A stretch of 64,000 nt of DNA from Azospirillum brasilense (GCF_007827815.1 NZ_VITH01000019.1:38509-102508), one strand, 5' to 3'. Counted from the stretch's first letter, positions 8,288 through 17,582 are shown. Made by a program: numbers and translations. The notes: generated by a model from the sequence alone, not told the origin.

Positions 8288-9674
8288 GGGGCAACTCCTC
8301 AACAGACAGATCGGCCACGGCGGTGACGGCCTCGGACGGTGTCAGGCCGGACCGCCAGGGCGTGCCGCCGGGGGCGGCGTTCAGCGCGACGTCGTAGACG
8401 CCTTCCCGCGCGGTGAGCGTGACATCCGCCGCGCCGGGATGGGCGCAGCCCTTCGCGCAGCCGGAGACATGCACCATCCGCACCGCCTCCAGCAAGCCCG
8501 CCGCGCGCCCGGCGATGGCGAGGCCGTCCGCGTGGGTGTCGGTGGTGCCGACGTCGCAGCCGGTGACCCCGCTGCAGGCGGTGAGCTTCAGCCGGATGTC
8601 ACCGTGGTCGAGGATGCCGCCGAGGGCGGCGGCTTTCTCCGCGGCGCCCTCCTGCGGGGCGGCCAGCAGCAGGGCGCGCCAGGGGGTGATGCGGATCTCG
8701 TGGGTGAGGGCGGCCAGCGCTTCCAGCTTGTCGCAGTTGAGGCGGCCAAAGGGGAAGGCGACGCCCAGCCAAGTGGGTTGGTGGCCGAGGAAGAGTCGGG
8801 TGGGCGATGTTGCCCCCTCCCTAACCCTCCCCCTCTGCGAGGGAGAGGGAACTGCCGCCGCCTCGCCCTCCACCGCCACCGGCGGGGGAGGGAGGGACCC
8901 GCGCGCCAGCGCGGGGGGGAGGGGGCCGGTCAGTATCCCCGCCACCCGCTCCCGCAACACCTCCCCCCCCAGCGCCTTGACCAGCCCGGCCATGCGCCGC
9001 GGCGGCTCGGCCAGGGTCTGGCGAAGCTCCAGGAAGGCCCGCGCCAGCGCCGTCGCAAGCTCCACCAGATCGTCGGCGCGGCAGTGCCCCAGCACCACCG
9101 CTCCCTCAAAAGTTCCCCCCAGCCCGACGCGGAACAGCGGCCCGTCTGCCGCCTCCGCCACCGCGTCGAAGCGCACGTCGGTGCTGCTGTCGAACAGGGT
9201 GGCCTGCCCGCCGCCATCAACCAGCCAGCCGAACTTCGGCGGCAGCCGGTGGAGGTCCCGGTCGGCCGCCAGCCGGGCGTCGAGCGCCAGGGCGTAGGGG
9301 CGCACGTCCAGCACCGCCCTCCCGTCCAGCCCGGCGGTGGGCGAGGTCAGCACGTTGCGGACCGCCTCGCTCTCCGCGTCCTCCGAGACGTAGCCGAGCG
9401 CGCGAAGTTCGGCGACCAGCGCCGCCATGTCCGCCGCGGCGACGCCGCGCAGTTGCAGGTTGCCGCGGTGGCTGAGATCGACCAGACCGTTGCCGTAACG
9501 CCGCCCCAGCTCCGCGATCCGCGTCGCCGAGGCGGCGGGAAGCACCCCCGCCGGAACGCGCACGCGGACCAGCAGACCGTCGCCGACCTCCATCGGGGCC
9601 AACACGCCGGGGCACATGCCGCGCCGGCGCGGCGGGTTAGGGCGCGGATTGCGGCGTTGGGTGATCGCGCTCAT
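8277..9674 (-). CDS. cobG: Precorrin-3B synthase with an in-frame repeat insertion
   Basis: Oxygen-dependent monooxygenase that converts precorrin-3A to precorrin-3B, the step that marks the aerobic route. The 465-residue protein has two nitrite/sulfite-reductase-type halves and a C-terminal cluster site formed by Cys367, Cys373, Cys406 and Cys410 (CSGVTGC and CAKGC), suited to a [4Fe-4S] cluster. Residues about 245-288 are encoded by a GC-rich palindromic repeat also found between genes here; it reads through in frame between the two halves. The ATG at 9674 overlaps the cobN stop (ATGA). Confidence 0.92.
   Translation of the reverse strand: MSAITQRRNPRPNPPRRRGMCPGVLAPMEVGDGLLVRVRVPAGVLPAASATRIAELGRRYGNGLVDLSHRGNLQLRGVAAADMAALVAELRALGYVSEDAESEAVRNVLTSPTAGLDGRAVLDVRPYALALDARLAADRDLHRLPPKFGWLVDGGGQATLFDSSTDVRFDAVAEAADGPLFRVGLGGTFEGAVVLGHCRADDLVELATALARAFLELRQTLAEPPRRMAGLVKALGGEVLRERVAGILTGPLPPALARGSLPPPPVAVEGEAAAVPSPSQRGRVREGATSPTRLFLGHQPTWLGVAFPFGRLNCDKLEALAALTHEIRITPWRALLLAAPQEGAAEKAAALGGILDHGDIRLKLTACSGVTGCDVGTTDTHADGLAIAGRAAGLLEAVRMVHVSGCAKGCAHPGAADVTLTAREGVYDVALNAAPGGTPWRSGLTPSEAVTAVADLSVEELPRVR
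8811..8940. repeat. GC-rich palindromic repeat inside cobG (copy 2)
   Basis: Contains CCCCCTCCCTAACCCTCCCC at about 8813-8832, the complement of the core in the other copies, a central GCGGGGGAGGGAGGG arm, and a closing run at 8926-8939. The block is open in the cobG frame and encodes a Pro/Gly/Ala-rich loop. Core sequence and arm arrangement match the intergenic copies. Confidence 0.75.
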
Positions 9675-12600
9675 GCGGACATCTCCTTGCGGCGGCGCAG
9701 ATCGTCGCCCGTCGAATTGCGGCGTGGGTGCCAGAGACCGCGCTCCAGGGCTTCGGTCAACCGGTCCAGGATATGCCGGGCGGCGGCCGGATTGGACTGC
9801 GCCAGGAAGTCCCACACCCGCTGGTCGTCCACATAGGCGTCGTACAACTGGTCGAAATGATGGGGCCGCACCGCCGTGGTGGTCGCGGCGAAGGCGAACA
9901 GCGTGTCGACGCTCGCCGCCAGCTCCCCGGCGCCGCGGTAGCCATGGCGCATCATGCCGTCGATCCAGCGCGGGTTGGCCGCCCGGCCGCGCAGCACACG
10001 GGCGATCTCCTCGCCCAGCGTGCGGACGGTCACGCTCTCCGGCTCCGAACTGTCGAGATGGTAGAGCGCCGGGTCATTGTCGACCAAGGCCGCGGCGGCG
10101 GAGAAGCCGCCCTCATACTGCATGAAGCCATCGGTGGAGAGGACGTCGTGCTCCCGTTGGTCCTGGTGGTGGACCAGCGCGTCGGCCCCGCCGATGCGGC
10201 GGCGGAACAGGCTGGGCAGCGGCACGCCCTCCAGCCCCTTGCCGTAGGCGTGGCAGCTTCCCTCCAGATAGGCGGCGCCGAAGTCGGCCCGTGCGCTCCA
10301 GTCGCCGCGCGCGATCAGGCCGGGCAGCGCCGTGCCGTAGGCGCCGGGCGCCGCGCCGAAGACCCGCGCGCTGGCCCATCGCTCGGCCTCCGCCGCCGGG
10401 GTGCCGCCGGTTTCCAACTCGGCGCGGTCGGTGCGGAGCGCGGCGGCGACAGGGTTCACGTCCTCCGGTTCGTCCTCCGCCATCACGGCGCGGACGGCCT
10501 GATCGAACAGGGCGATCTGCTGCGGGAAGACGTCGCGGAACAGGCCGGAGATGCGCAGGGTCACGTCCACCCGCGGCCGACCGAGGACGGAGGCCGGCAT
10601 CACCTCGAAGCCGGTGACCCGGCCGGAGCCGTTCTCCCACAGCGGGCGCACGCCGAGCAGCGCCATGGCCTGGGCCAGCTCGTCGCCGCCGGTGCGCATG
10701 GCCGGGGTGCCCCAGCAATCCACCACCAGCCGCTTCGGCCAGTCGCCGTGGTCCTGCAGATAGCGGGTGATCAGCGCGTCCGCCGCCTGCCAGCCCAGCG
10801 TCCAGGCGGTCGGCGTCGGCACGCCGCGCGGGTCGAGCGCGTAGAGGTTCCGCCCGGTGGGCAGCGTGTCGGCCCGCCCCCGCGCCGGGGAGCCGCCGGG
10901 GCCGGGCTTCACGAACCGTCCGTCCAGCCCAGCCAGCAGGGCGGCCATCTCCGCCTCGCCGCAGGCGTCCAGCGCCGGGGCGACGTCCTCGGCCTTGCCG
11001 AAGCGGGCGACAGCGGCGAGCAGACGGGCGCGGCGCTCCGGCTCCGGCGTGGTGCCGAAGACGTGCAGCCCGTCGCGGATCTGCATCTCCTTGATGTCGC
11101 AGAGATGGGCGTCGAGGCGGCTGAGGATGGCGTCGGGGTCGTCGTCGGGCCGCAGGTTGCAGTCGGCGGCGACGCCGGAGGTCCAGGCGAGGTCCAGGAT
11201 GGTCTGGCGCAGCGTGCCCAGGCGCCGCGGGTCCAGCCCGGTCGCCATGGAATATTCGTCGATGGCCGTTTCAAGCGCGGCGAGGTCGCCGTGCAGCCCG
11301 GCCTCGACCGGCGGCGGGGTCAGGTGGCCGATCAGCACGGCGCCCAGCCGGCGGCGCGCCTGCACGCCCTCGCCGGGGTTGTTGACGATGAAGGGGTAGA
11401 GGCAGGGCAGAGGACCGGCGACGATCTCCGGCCAGCAGTCGGCCGACAGGGCGACGGCCTTGCCTGGCAGCCATTCCAGCGTCCCGTGCGCCCCCACCTG
11501 CACCAGCGCGTATACGCCCAGGACATGGCGGAGCCAGAGGTGGAAGGCGAAGTAGCCGTGGCTGGGCGGCGTCTCCGGGTCGTGGTGCTGGGTGGTGGTC
11601 AGTGGGCCGTGGCCGCGGCTCGGCTGCACGGCGACGGTGACGTTGCCACAAGCCAGCACCGTGAAGCGGAAGGCGGTGCCGTCGGCGAGCGGGTCGGCCT
11701 CCTCGTCGCCCCAGCATGCCGCGATGCGGGCGCGGGCCTCGGCGGGGGCGAGGCGGCGGTAGTCCTCCAGGCTCAGCAGGGCGGTGGCGCCGCCGGTCAG
11801 CGCCTCCATCAGGGCGGCGGGGCCGTCGGGAAGCCCGTCCAGCGCGTAGCCCTCGGCGCGCAGCCGCTCCAGGATGCCGACGACGCTCGCCGGGGTGTCG
11901 AGGCCGACCGAATGGCCGATGCCGCCGCCCGGTCCCGGATAGTCGGACAGAACCAGCGCCAGCTTGCGCTCGACCCGCGGCGTGACGCCCAGCCGCACCC
12001 AGGCGGCGGCCAGATCGGCGGCGAAGGCCACCCGGTCGGGCACCGGGCGGATCAGCGTCGGGGCGAATTCCAGGTCGGGGTCCGGCGCCCCTTCGGCCTT
12101 GAAGGCGATGGAGCGGGTCAGGATGCGCCCGTCCATCTCCGGCAGCACGACGTTCATGGCGAGGTCGGACGGCCCCATGCCGCGGGCGGAGCCGCGCCAG
12201 CCCTCCTCGGGCGTGGTGGACAGCACGGCTTGCAACACCGGCGTGCCGTTGGCCTCCAGCGGCGACCCGTCCTCGCGCGCCGCCGAGAAGCCGGTCAGGT
12301 TCATCACGACGGCGGCATCGCGGGCGGTCAGGGTGGCGCGCATCCAGGCGGCGCAGTCCGGCTCCTTCAGGCTCGCCACGAACAGCGGCAGCGGGGCAAG
12401 GCCGCGCGCGGCCAGCGCGTCGCACAGGGCGTGCACCGGCTCCAGATCGCCGGCCAGCAGGTGCGAGCGGTAGAAGACGACCGGCGCGCAGGGTCCGGTA
12501 CCTTCGCCGGACCAGCCCTCATAGACGCCGAAGCGCGGGACCGGCGCCGGCTCGCGCCAGGGGCGCTCCTGCCCGGCCAGAGTGGCGGCGTAGGCCAGCA

Positions 12601-13057
12601 GGCTGGCCATGTTGTCCGGCCCGCCCTCGGTGAACCCGCGCCACAGCCGTTGCGCGGCCTCGGCCGGGATGGTGCCGTAGCCTTCCAGGGCGGGGTTCGG
12701 CTGGGCGCAGCCGGGCAGCACGGCCAGCGCCACCCCGGACTCCCGGCAGGCGGCGGCGACATGGTCCAGCCCGTAGCGCCAATAGCCCGCCCCACCGAGC
12801 AGCCGCAGAACGACCAGCTTCGCCTTGCGGATCACGGACTCGACATAAAGGTCCACCGACAGCGGGTGCCCCAGCCGCGCCAGATTCGCCAGCCGCAGGG
12901 TCGGCAACTCGTCACGGTGGCGCCTCCAGCAGGCGGCGAGCGCCGTCAGGTCGCTGTCGGAGAAGGACAGGACGACGAGGTCCGCCGGGCTCTGGCCCAG
13001 ATCCACGGCCTGGGGGCCGGCGTCGAGGTCTTCCTGGCGGGCGGCGAGTAGGTGCAT
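9671..13057 (-). CDS. cobN: Cobaltochelatase large subunit
   Basis: Large subunit of the ATP-dependent CobNST chelatase that inserts Co(II) into hydrogenobyrinate a,c-diamide, related to the magnesium chelatase H subunit. At 1128 residues it is somewhat shorter than many CobN proteins (about 1200-1300), mostly by a compact N-terminus. Recognisable segments include VQVGAHGTLEWLPGKAVALS in the middle and RRIGGADALVHHQDQREHD near the C-terminus. The cobS and cobT partners are not in the window. It overlaps cobG by 4 nt; cobW starts 157 bp upstream beyond a palindromic repeat. Confidence 0.94.
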   Translation of the reverse strand: MHLLAARQEDLDAGPQAVDLGQSPADLVVLSFSDSDLTALAACWRRHRDELPTLRLANLARLGHPLSVDLYVESVIRKAKLVVLRLLGGAGYWRYGLDHVAAACRESGVALAVLPGCAQPNPALEGYGTIPAEAAQRLWRGFTEGGPDNMASLLAYAATLAGQERPWREPAPVPRFGVYEGWSGEGTGPCAPVVFYRSHLLAGDLEPVHALCDALAARGLAPLPLFVASLKEPDCAAWMRATLTARDAAVVMNLTGFSAAREDGSPLEANGTPVLQAVLSTTPEEGWRGSARGMGPSDLAMNVVLPEMDGRILTRSIAFKAEGAPDPDLEFAPTLIRPVPDRVAFAADLAAAWVRLGVTPRVERKLALVLSDYPGPGGGIGHSVGLDTPASVVGILERLRAEGYALDGLPDGPAALMEALTGGATALLSLEDYRRLAPAEARARIAACWGDEEADPLADGTAFRFTVLACGNVTVAVQPSRGHGPLTTTQHHDPETPPSHGYFAFHLWLRHVLGVYALVQVGAHGTLEWLPGKAVALSADCWPEIVAGPLPCLYPFIVNNPGEGVQARRRLGAVLIGHLTPPPVEAGLHGDLAALETAIDEYSMATGLDPRRLGTLRQTILDLAWTSGVAADCNLRPDDDPDAILSRLDAHLCDIKEMQIRDGLHVFGTTPEPERRARLLAAVARFGKAEDVAPALDACGEAEMAALLAGLDGRFVKPGPGGSPARGRADTLPTGRNLYALDPRGVPTPTAWTLGWQAADALITRYLQDHGDWPKRLVVDCWGTPAMRTGGDELAQAMALLGVRPLWENGSGRVTGFEVMPASVLGRPRVDVTLRISGLFRDVFPQQIALFDQAVRAVMAEDEPEDVNPVAAALRTDRAELETGGTPAAEAERWASARVFGAAPGAYGTALPGLIARGDWSARADFGAAYLEGSCHAYGKGLEGVPLPSLFRRRIGGADALVHHQDQREHDVLSTDGFMQYEGGFSAAAALVDNDPALYHLDSSEPESVTVRTLGEEIARVLRGRAANPRWIDGMMRHGYRGAGELAASVDTLFAFAATTTAVRPHHFDQLYDAYVDDQRVWDFLAQSNPAAARHILDRLTEALERGLWHPRRNSTGDDLRRRKEMSA

Positions 13058-13078
13058 GGCGAAAGTGCTTTACGAAAA

Positions 13079-13199
13079 TCCCCTCTCCCCTCTGGGGAGA
13101 GGGTTAGGATGAGGGGGTCGTGCGTGGCGGAACGCCCGGCGTAAGCGCAACCCCCTCACCGGCCCTGCGGGCCACCCTCTCCCCAGAGGGGAGAGGGTT
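13079..13199. repeat. Palindromic intergenic repeat (copy 3)
   Basis: The cobW-cobN gap carries two copies of a 23-bp near-perfect hairpin, CCCTCTCCCCTCTGGGGAGA followed by GGG and its mirror at the other end, around a short central spacer. It is the longest dyad of the family in this window. Because cobW and cobN are in the same operon, the transcript would fold strongly here and could lower read-through or protect one mRNA end; that effect is inference. Confidence 0.8.
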
Positions 13200-13214
13200 G
13201 TGAAGGCTAAAAAA

Positions 13215-14297
13215 TCACCCCAGCGCGGTGGTCACGGCATCGCGGTCCAGGCCCGTTTCGCCGATCACCACCAAGCGGCTGCGGCGCGGCTCGTCGGGCT
13301 TCCAGAAGCGGTCGAAATGGGTCTGGATGCGCGTTCCCACGCCTTGCACCAACAAGCGCATCGGCTTGCCCGGCACGTCGATGAAGCCCTTCAGGCGCAG
13401 CACGCCATGGGCGGCGGCGACCCGCTCCAGAGTCTCCGCCAGCGCCGCCGGGTCGGGCTGCGGGCCGAGCTCCACGACGAAGCTGGTGAAGTCGTCGTGG
13501 TCGTGGCCCTCCTCCTCGTCATGGTGGCTGGGGCGGTTGGCGAGGTCGTCCTCGGCCCCGGCGCCCACGCCGAGAAGCACCACCGGATCGACCTTGCCGT
13601 TGCTGGCGCGCAGGATCTTGGGCTCGCGCCCAATGCCGCCTTCAGCCATGCCACCCTCCGCCATGGCGGCGCGGATCAGGTCCTCGACCTTCGCCAGATC
13701 GGTGGCGTCCACCAGATCGGTCTTGTTCACCACGATCAGATCGGCGCAGAGGAGCTGGTCCTCGAACACCTCTTCGACCGGGGTCTCATGGTCGAGCTGC
13801 CCGGCCTCGGCGGCCTGGGCGGCCAGCGCCGCCGGATCGGGGGCGAAGCGGCCCTCCGCGGCGGCGGCGGCGTCGACCACCGCGACCACCCCGTCCACCG
13901 TCACCCGTGTCTTGATCGCCGGCCAGTGGAAGGCCTGGACGAGCGGCTTCGGCAGGGCGAGGCCGCTCGTCTCAATGATGATGTGCTCCGGCGGCTGCGG
14001 GCGGGACAGCAGCTTCTCGATGGCCGGGACGAAATCGTCGGCGACGGTGCAGCACAGGCAGCCGTTCGCCAGCTCGATCACGTCGTCCTCGGTGCAGGTC
14101 GGATCGCCGCAGGCGCGCAGGATCTCGCCGTCGATGCCGACGTCGCCGAACTCGTTGATGATCAGCGCCAGACGGCGCCCGCCGGCCTGCTCCAGCAGGC
14201 TGCGGATCAGCGTCGTCTTGCCGGCTCCGAGAAAGCCGGTGATGACGGTGGCCGGGGTCTTCCCGGCGGACGGACGGAGGGCGGCGCGATTCGTCAT
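13215..14297 (-). CDS. cobW: CobW-type GTP-dependent metallochaperone
   Basis: G3E-family P-loop GTPase, thought to supply cobalt to the CobNST chelatase. The 360-residue protein has Walker A GFLGAGKTTL (21-30), the metal-binding GCLCC motif (79-83), the guanine motif NKTD in the middle, and a His/Asp/Glu-rich stretch (HHDEEEGHDHDD, about 256-268) before the C-terminal domain. The ATG at 14297 follows a weak GGGAAACC ribosome site 48 nt below the riboswitch; it is the first gene of the six-gene operon. Confidence 0.94.
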   Translation of the reverse strand: MTNRAALRPSAGKTPATVITGFLGAGKTTLIRSLLEQAGGRRLALIINEFGDVGIDGEILRACGDPTCTEDDVIELANGCLCCTVADDFVPAIEKLLSRPQPPEHIIIETSGLALPKPLVQAFHWPAIKTRVTVDGVVAVVDAAAAAEGRFAPDPAALAAQAAEAGQLDHETPVEEVFEDQLLCADLIVVNKTDLVDATDLAKVEDLIRAAMAEGGMAEGGIGREPKILRASNGKVDPVVLLGVGAGAEDDLANRPSHHDEEEGHDHDDFTSFVVELGPQPDPAALAETLERVAAAHGVLRLKGFIDVPGKPMRLLVQGVGTRIQTHFDRFWKPDEPRRSRLVVIGETGLDRDAVTTALG

Positions 14298-14344
14298 GAT
14301 CTGGTTTCCCTGTCTCCGCCACACCCGGCGGATTGGATGAATGT

Positions 14345-14540
14345 CGGTCCGGCGGCAGGTTTCCTGGCTCGCGGGTCGTCGCCGCGCCTCCCGCCTTCCC
14401 GGCCTGACGGCCCGTGGCATTTCCGGAGGCGGACTCGCCGCATACAGTTGCGGGGGCAGCCGCGGCCTTGGACTCCATCGGGGTCCGCACCGCATTCCCT
14501 ATTATCCCCGCGCCTTCTCGGCGGACGGGGCACCGTCGGA
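14345..14540 (-). promoter_or_regulatory. Cobalamin (B12) riboswitch
   Basis: Read on the minus strand this segment has the conserved cobalamin riboswitch landmarks in order: GGGAATGCGGTG near 14500, GCTGCCCCCGCAACTGTATG (about 14451-14470), CCACGGGCCGTCAGGCCGGG, then the B12 box GAGCCAGGAAACCTGCC (14355-14371). It ends about 50 nt before the cobW ATG. No T-tailed terminator separates it from cobW, so repression by adenosylcobalamin probably acts through sequestering the start region. This is the only such element seen; cobL, cbiD and cobA lack one. Confidence 0.95.
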
Positions 14541-14842
14541 GGCGCAGAATTGCAGGCGGACCCTCGATTTGCAAGCGGCCATTTGGCGCCTGGAAACCGT
14601 GTCGCCGTCCCCGGAACGCTCCGCCGGTCCCGCCGTTGGTGTGTCGGAAGATCGGTACAGTCTGTCTGGAAAGCTGACACTCCGGACGGTGTGCGACACC
14701 CACGGTCTCATGGGCGGAAATAAACGATTTCAAGGGCTTGCTTGATCGTCCCGCGGTTGGCATGTTCTGTGCTTATATCAGCCTAACCAAAAACGCGGAC
14801 CGGCAGACGACGCGGACGAACAGGGAGGGAAAAGCGGCACCC
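14541..14842. other. Divergent regulatory region between riboswitch and liv operon
   Basis: Gene-free interval of about 300 bp. It must hold the promoter for the cobW transcript (leftward) and for the livG-led operon (rightward). Visible elements are a 13-bp dyad, GGTGTGCGACACC, at 14688-14700 and the sigma54-like site at 14758-14773. No open frame here looks coding. Confidence 0.6.
14758..14773 (+). promoter_or_regulatory. Candidate sigma54 (RpoN) promoter of the liv operon
   Basis: TGGCATGTTCTGTGCT matches the sigma54 consensus TGGCACG-N4-TTGCW at 10 of 12 defined positions, with the invariant GG and GC at the correct spacing. It lies 70 bp before the livG start. An upstream activator site was not identified with confidence. 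Confidence 0.5.
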
Positions 14843-15607
14843 ATGGCCGACGACATCATTCTGGAAGCGCGCGGACTCTCGAAGGAGTTCAAGGGCTTCA
14901 TCGCGGTGAAGGAGGTGAACCTCCGGGTTCGCCGCGGCACCATCCACGCGCTGATCGGCCCCAACGGCGCCGGCAAGAGCACGGTCTTCAACCTGCTGAC
15001 CAAGTTCCTGACGCCGACGCGCGGCCAGATCCTCTACAAGGGACGCGACATCACCGCCATGAAGCCCGCCGACGTGGCGCTGCTCGGCATGGTGCGGTCC
15101 TTCCAGATCTCCGCGGTCTTCCCGCATCTCAGCGTGCTGGAGAATGTCCGCGTCGCGCTGCAGCGCCCGCGCGGCACCAGCTTCCATTTCTGGAAGCCGG
15201 AGGCCAGCCTGCACGACCTGCACGACCGCGCCGAGGAGCTGATCGAGGCGGTGAACCTGACCCCCTGGGCCGGCCACACCGCCGCCGAGCTGCCCTACGG
15301 CCGCAAGCGCGCGCTGGAGATCGCCACCACGCTGGCGCTCGACCCGGAGGTGATGCTGCTCGACGAGCCGCTGGCCGGCATGGGCCATGAGGACATCGAG
15401 GGCACCGCCGCCCTCATCAAGCGCGTCTCCGCCGACCGCACGATCCTGATGGTGGAGCACAACCTGTCGGTCGTCGCCCACCTGTCGGACACCATCACCG
15501 TGCTCCGCCGCGGCGAGATCCTGGCCGAGGGCGCATACGACGTCGTATCGCGCAACCCGCAGGTCATGGAGGCCTACATGGGCACGGGTGAGGTGGGCCA
15601 TGCCTGA
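14843..15607 (+). CDS. livG: ABC transporter ATP-binding protein, LivG type
   Basis: Cytoplasmic ATPase of a hydrophobic amino-acid (HAAT) family importer. The 254-residue protein has Walker A GPNGAGKST (39-47), a degenerate signature LPYGRKRALEIA, Walker B VMLLDEPLAGM, and the EHN switch motif. The ATG at 14843 is preceded by GGGAGGGA; an upstream in-frame start at 14738 would add non-conserved sequence. It overlaps the next gene by 8 nt and heads a five-gene transporter set. The substrate cannot be read from the sequence. Confidence 0.9.
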   Translation: MADDIILEARGLSKEFKGFIAVKEVNLRVRRGTIHALIGPNGAGKSTVFNLLTKFLTPTRGQILYKGRDITAMKPADVALLGMVRSFQISAVFPHLSVLENVRVALQRPRGTSFHFWKPEASLHDLHDRAEELIEAVNLTPWAGHTAAELPYGRKRALEIATTLALDPEVMLLDEPLAGMGHEDIEGTAALIKRVSADRTILMVEHNLSVVAHLSDTITVLRRGEILAEGAYDVVSRNPQVMEAYMGTGEVGHA

Positions 15608-16322
15608 CGGTGCGACCGTGAAGACCGCGATGCTGGAAATCCGCGACCTCCAGGCCTTCTACGGCGAGAGCCACGTGCTGCACGGCGTCAACATCGACGT
15701 GCGCCAGGGCGAGGTGGTGACCCTGCTGGGCCGCAACGGCGCCGGCAAGACGACGACCATGCGCTCGATCATGGGCATCGTCGGCAAGCGCAACGGCTCG
15801 ATCCGCTTCCAGGGCAAGGAACTGATCGGCATGGCGCAGCACAAGATCCCCCGCCTCGGCATCGGCTATGTCCCGGAGGAGCGCGGCATCTTCGCTTCGC
15901 TCAGCGTGGACGAGAACCTGATGCTGCCGCCGGTGGTGAAGTCGGGCGGCATGACCGTGCCGCAGATCTACGAGCTGTTCCCCAACCTCCAGGGCCGCGG
16001 CACCACCCAGGGCACGCGTCTGTCCGGCGGCGAGCAGCAGATGCTGGCCATCGCGCGCATCCTGCGCACCGGCGCCGACCTGATCCTGCTCGACGAGCCG
16101 ACCGAGGGGCTGGCCCCCGTCATCATCGAGCAGATCGGCGTGGCGGTGCGCAAGCTGAAGCAGCGCGGCTTCACCATCGTGCTGGTGGAGCAGAACTTCC
16201 GCTTCGCCGCGACCATCGCCGACCGCCATTACGTGATGGAGGAAGGCCATGTCGTGGACATGATCCCCAACGACCAGCTCGCCCAGAACATGGACAAGCT
16301 GCACACCTATCTGGGTGTCTGA
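15600..16322 (+). CDS. livF: ABC transporter ATP-binding protein, LivF type
   Basis: Second ATPase of the HAAT importer. The 240-residue protein has Walker A GRNGAGKTT (44-52), signature LSGGEQQMLAIAR, Walker B LILLDEPTEGLAP and the VEQN switch typical of LivF. The ATG at 15600 overlaps the livG stop and is preceded by GAGGTGGG; translation is probably coupled to livG. Confidence 0.92.
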   Translation: MPDGATVKTAMLEIRDLQAFYGESHVLHGVNIDVRQGEVVTLLGRNGAGKTTTMRSIMGIVGKRNGSIRFQGKELIGMAQHKIPRLGIGYVPEERGIFASLSVDENLMLPPVVKSGGMTVPQIYELFPNLQGRGTTQGTRLSGGEQQMLAIARILRTGADLILLDEPTEGLAPVIIEQIGVAVRKLKQRGFTIVLVEQNFRFAATIADRHYVMEEGHVVDMIPNDQLAQNMDKLHTYLGV

Positions 16323-16379
16323 CCAATCACCCCCTCTGCTGAACACACGCAAAACAAAGCCAATCGAAGGGAGTTCGAA

Positions 16380-17582
16380 ATGCTCAAGACGTTGCTGTGC
16401 GGGACCGCACTGCTGGCGCTGACCGCCGGGGCCGCGCACGCCCAGGTCTCCAACAACGTGATCAAGATCGGCGTGATGAACGACCGGTCCGGCATCTACG
16501 CCGACCTCGCCGGCGAAGGCTCGGCCATCGCCGCCCGTCTGGCGGCCGAGGAGTTCGGCGGCAAGATCGCCGGCGCGCCGATCGAGATCGTTGTCGCCGA
16601 TCACCAGAACAAGGCCGACATCGCCGCCAACACGGCGCGCGAGTGGATCGACGCCGGCAACGTGGACGTCATCGCCGACGTGCCGAACTCCGCCGCGGCG
16701 CTGGCCGTCCAGGGCATCACCAAGGACAAGAAGCGCATCTTCCTGATGTCCGGCCCGGGCTCGACCGACCTCAGCGGCAAGTCGTGCAGCCCCTACGGCT
16801 TCCAGTGGACCTACGACAACTACGCCATGGCCGCCGGCACCGCCCGCGCGCTGGTCGAGCAGGGCAAAAAGAACTGGTTCTTCATCACCGCGGACTACGC
16901 CTTCGGCCACTCGCTGGAGGATGAGACCACGAAGATGGTCAAGCAGCTCGACGGCAAGGTCGCGGGCAACGTCCGCCATCCGCTGGGCACCGCCGACTTC
17001 TCGTCCTACCTGCTTCAGGCCCAGGCCTCCAAGGCCGACGTGATCGGCCTCGCCAACGCCGGCGGCGACGCCACCAACGCTGTCAAGCAGGCGTCGGAGT
17101 TCGGCATCACCCAGTCGGGCCAGAGCCTCGCCGGCCTGCTGCTGTTCATCAGCGACGTGAACGCGCTGGGCCTCCAGGCCGCCCAGGGCCTGCTGCTGAC
17201 CACCGGCTTCTACTGGGACACCGACGACCAGACCCGCGAATGGACCAAGAAGTTCGAGGCCAAGGCCGGCCGCAAGCCGACCATGGTCCAGGCCGGCGTC
17301 TACTCCGCCGTGCGCCACTATCTGAAGGCGGTCGAGGCCGTCGGCTCCGACGATCCGGACAAGGTGGCCGCCAAGATGCGTGAGACCACGGTCGAGGACA
17401 TGTTCACCAAGAACGGCAAGATCGCCGCCAACGGCCGCATGTTCCACGACATGTATCTGGCCCAGGTGAAAACCCCGGGCGAGTCCAAGGGCCCCTGGGA
17501 CTACTACAAGATCGTGAAGACCATCCCGGCCGAGCAGGCGTTCCTCGACCCGGCCAAGAGCGGTTGTTCGCTGGTGAAGTAA
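16380..17582 (+). CDS. Periplasmic substrate-binding protein of HAAT ABC transporter
   Basis: Type I periplasmic binding protein (Peripla_BP_6 / LivJ-like), 400 residues, that delivers substrate to LivH/LivM. Residues 1-21 form a signal peptide with an AHA cleavage site. The mature protein starts NNVIKIGVMNDRSGIYAD, the usual first beta strand of this fold. GAAGGGAG lies 6 nt before the ATG. The binding protein sits between the ATPase and permease genes. The ligand is unknown; homologues bind branched-chain amino acids, short amides or aromatic acids. Confidence 0.9.
   Translation: MLKTLLCGTALLALTAGAAHAQVSNNVIKIGVMNDRSGIYADLAGEGSAIAARLAAEEFGGKIAGAPIEIVVADHQNKADIAANTAREWIDAGNVDVIADVPNSAAALAVQGITKDKKRIFLMSGPGSTDLSGKSCSPYGFQWTYDNYAMAAGTARALVEQGKKNWFFITADYAFGHSLEDETTKMVKQLDGKVAGNVRHPLGTADFSSYLLQAQASKADVIGLANAGGDATNAVKQASEFGITQSGQSLAGLLLFISDVNALGLQAAQGLLLTTGFYWDTDDQTREWTKKFEAKAGRKPTMVQAGVYSAVRHYLKAVEAVGSDDPDKVAAKMRETTVEDMFTKNGKIAANGRMFHDMYLAQVKTPGESKGPWDYYKIVKTIPAEQAFLDPAKSGCSLVK

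Noticed and set aside
9728..13051. Very long open frame antisense to cobN
   Set aside because: It mirrors cobN codon by codon (His/Gln/Arg/Gly-rich product), a known artefact of GC-rich third positions. CobN has clear family motifs.
13079..13199. CRISPR array or transcription terminator
   Set aside because: Only two inverted arms, no regular spacers and no T-run. It matches the dispersed palindromic repeat family instead.
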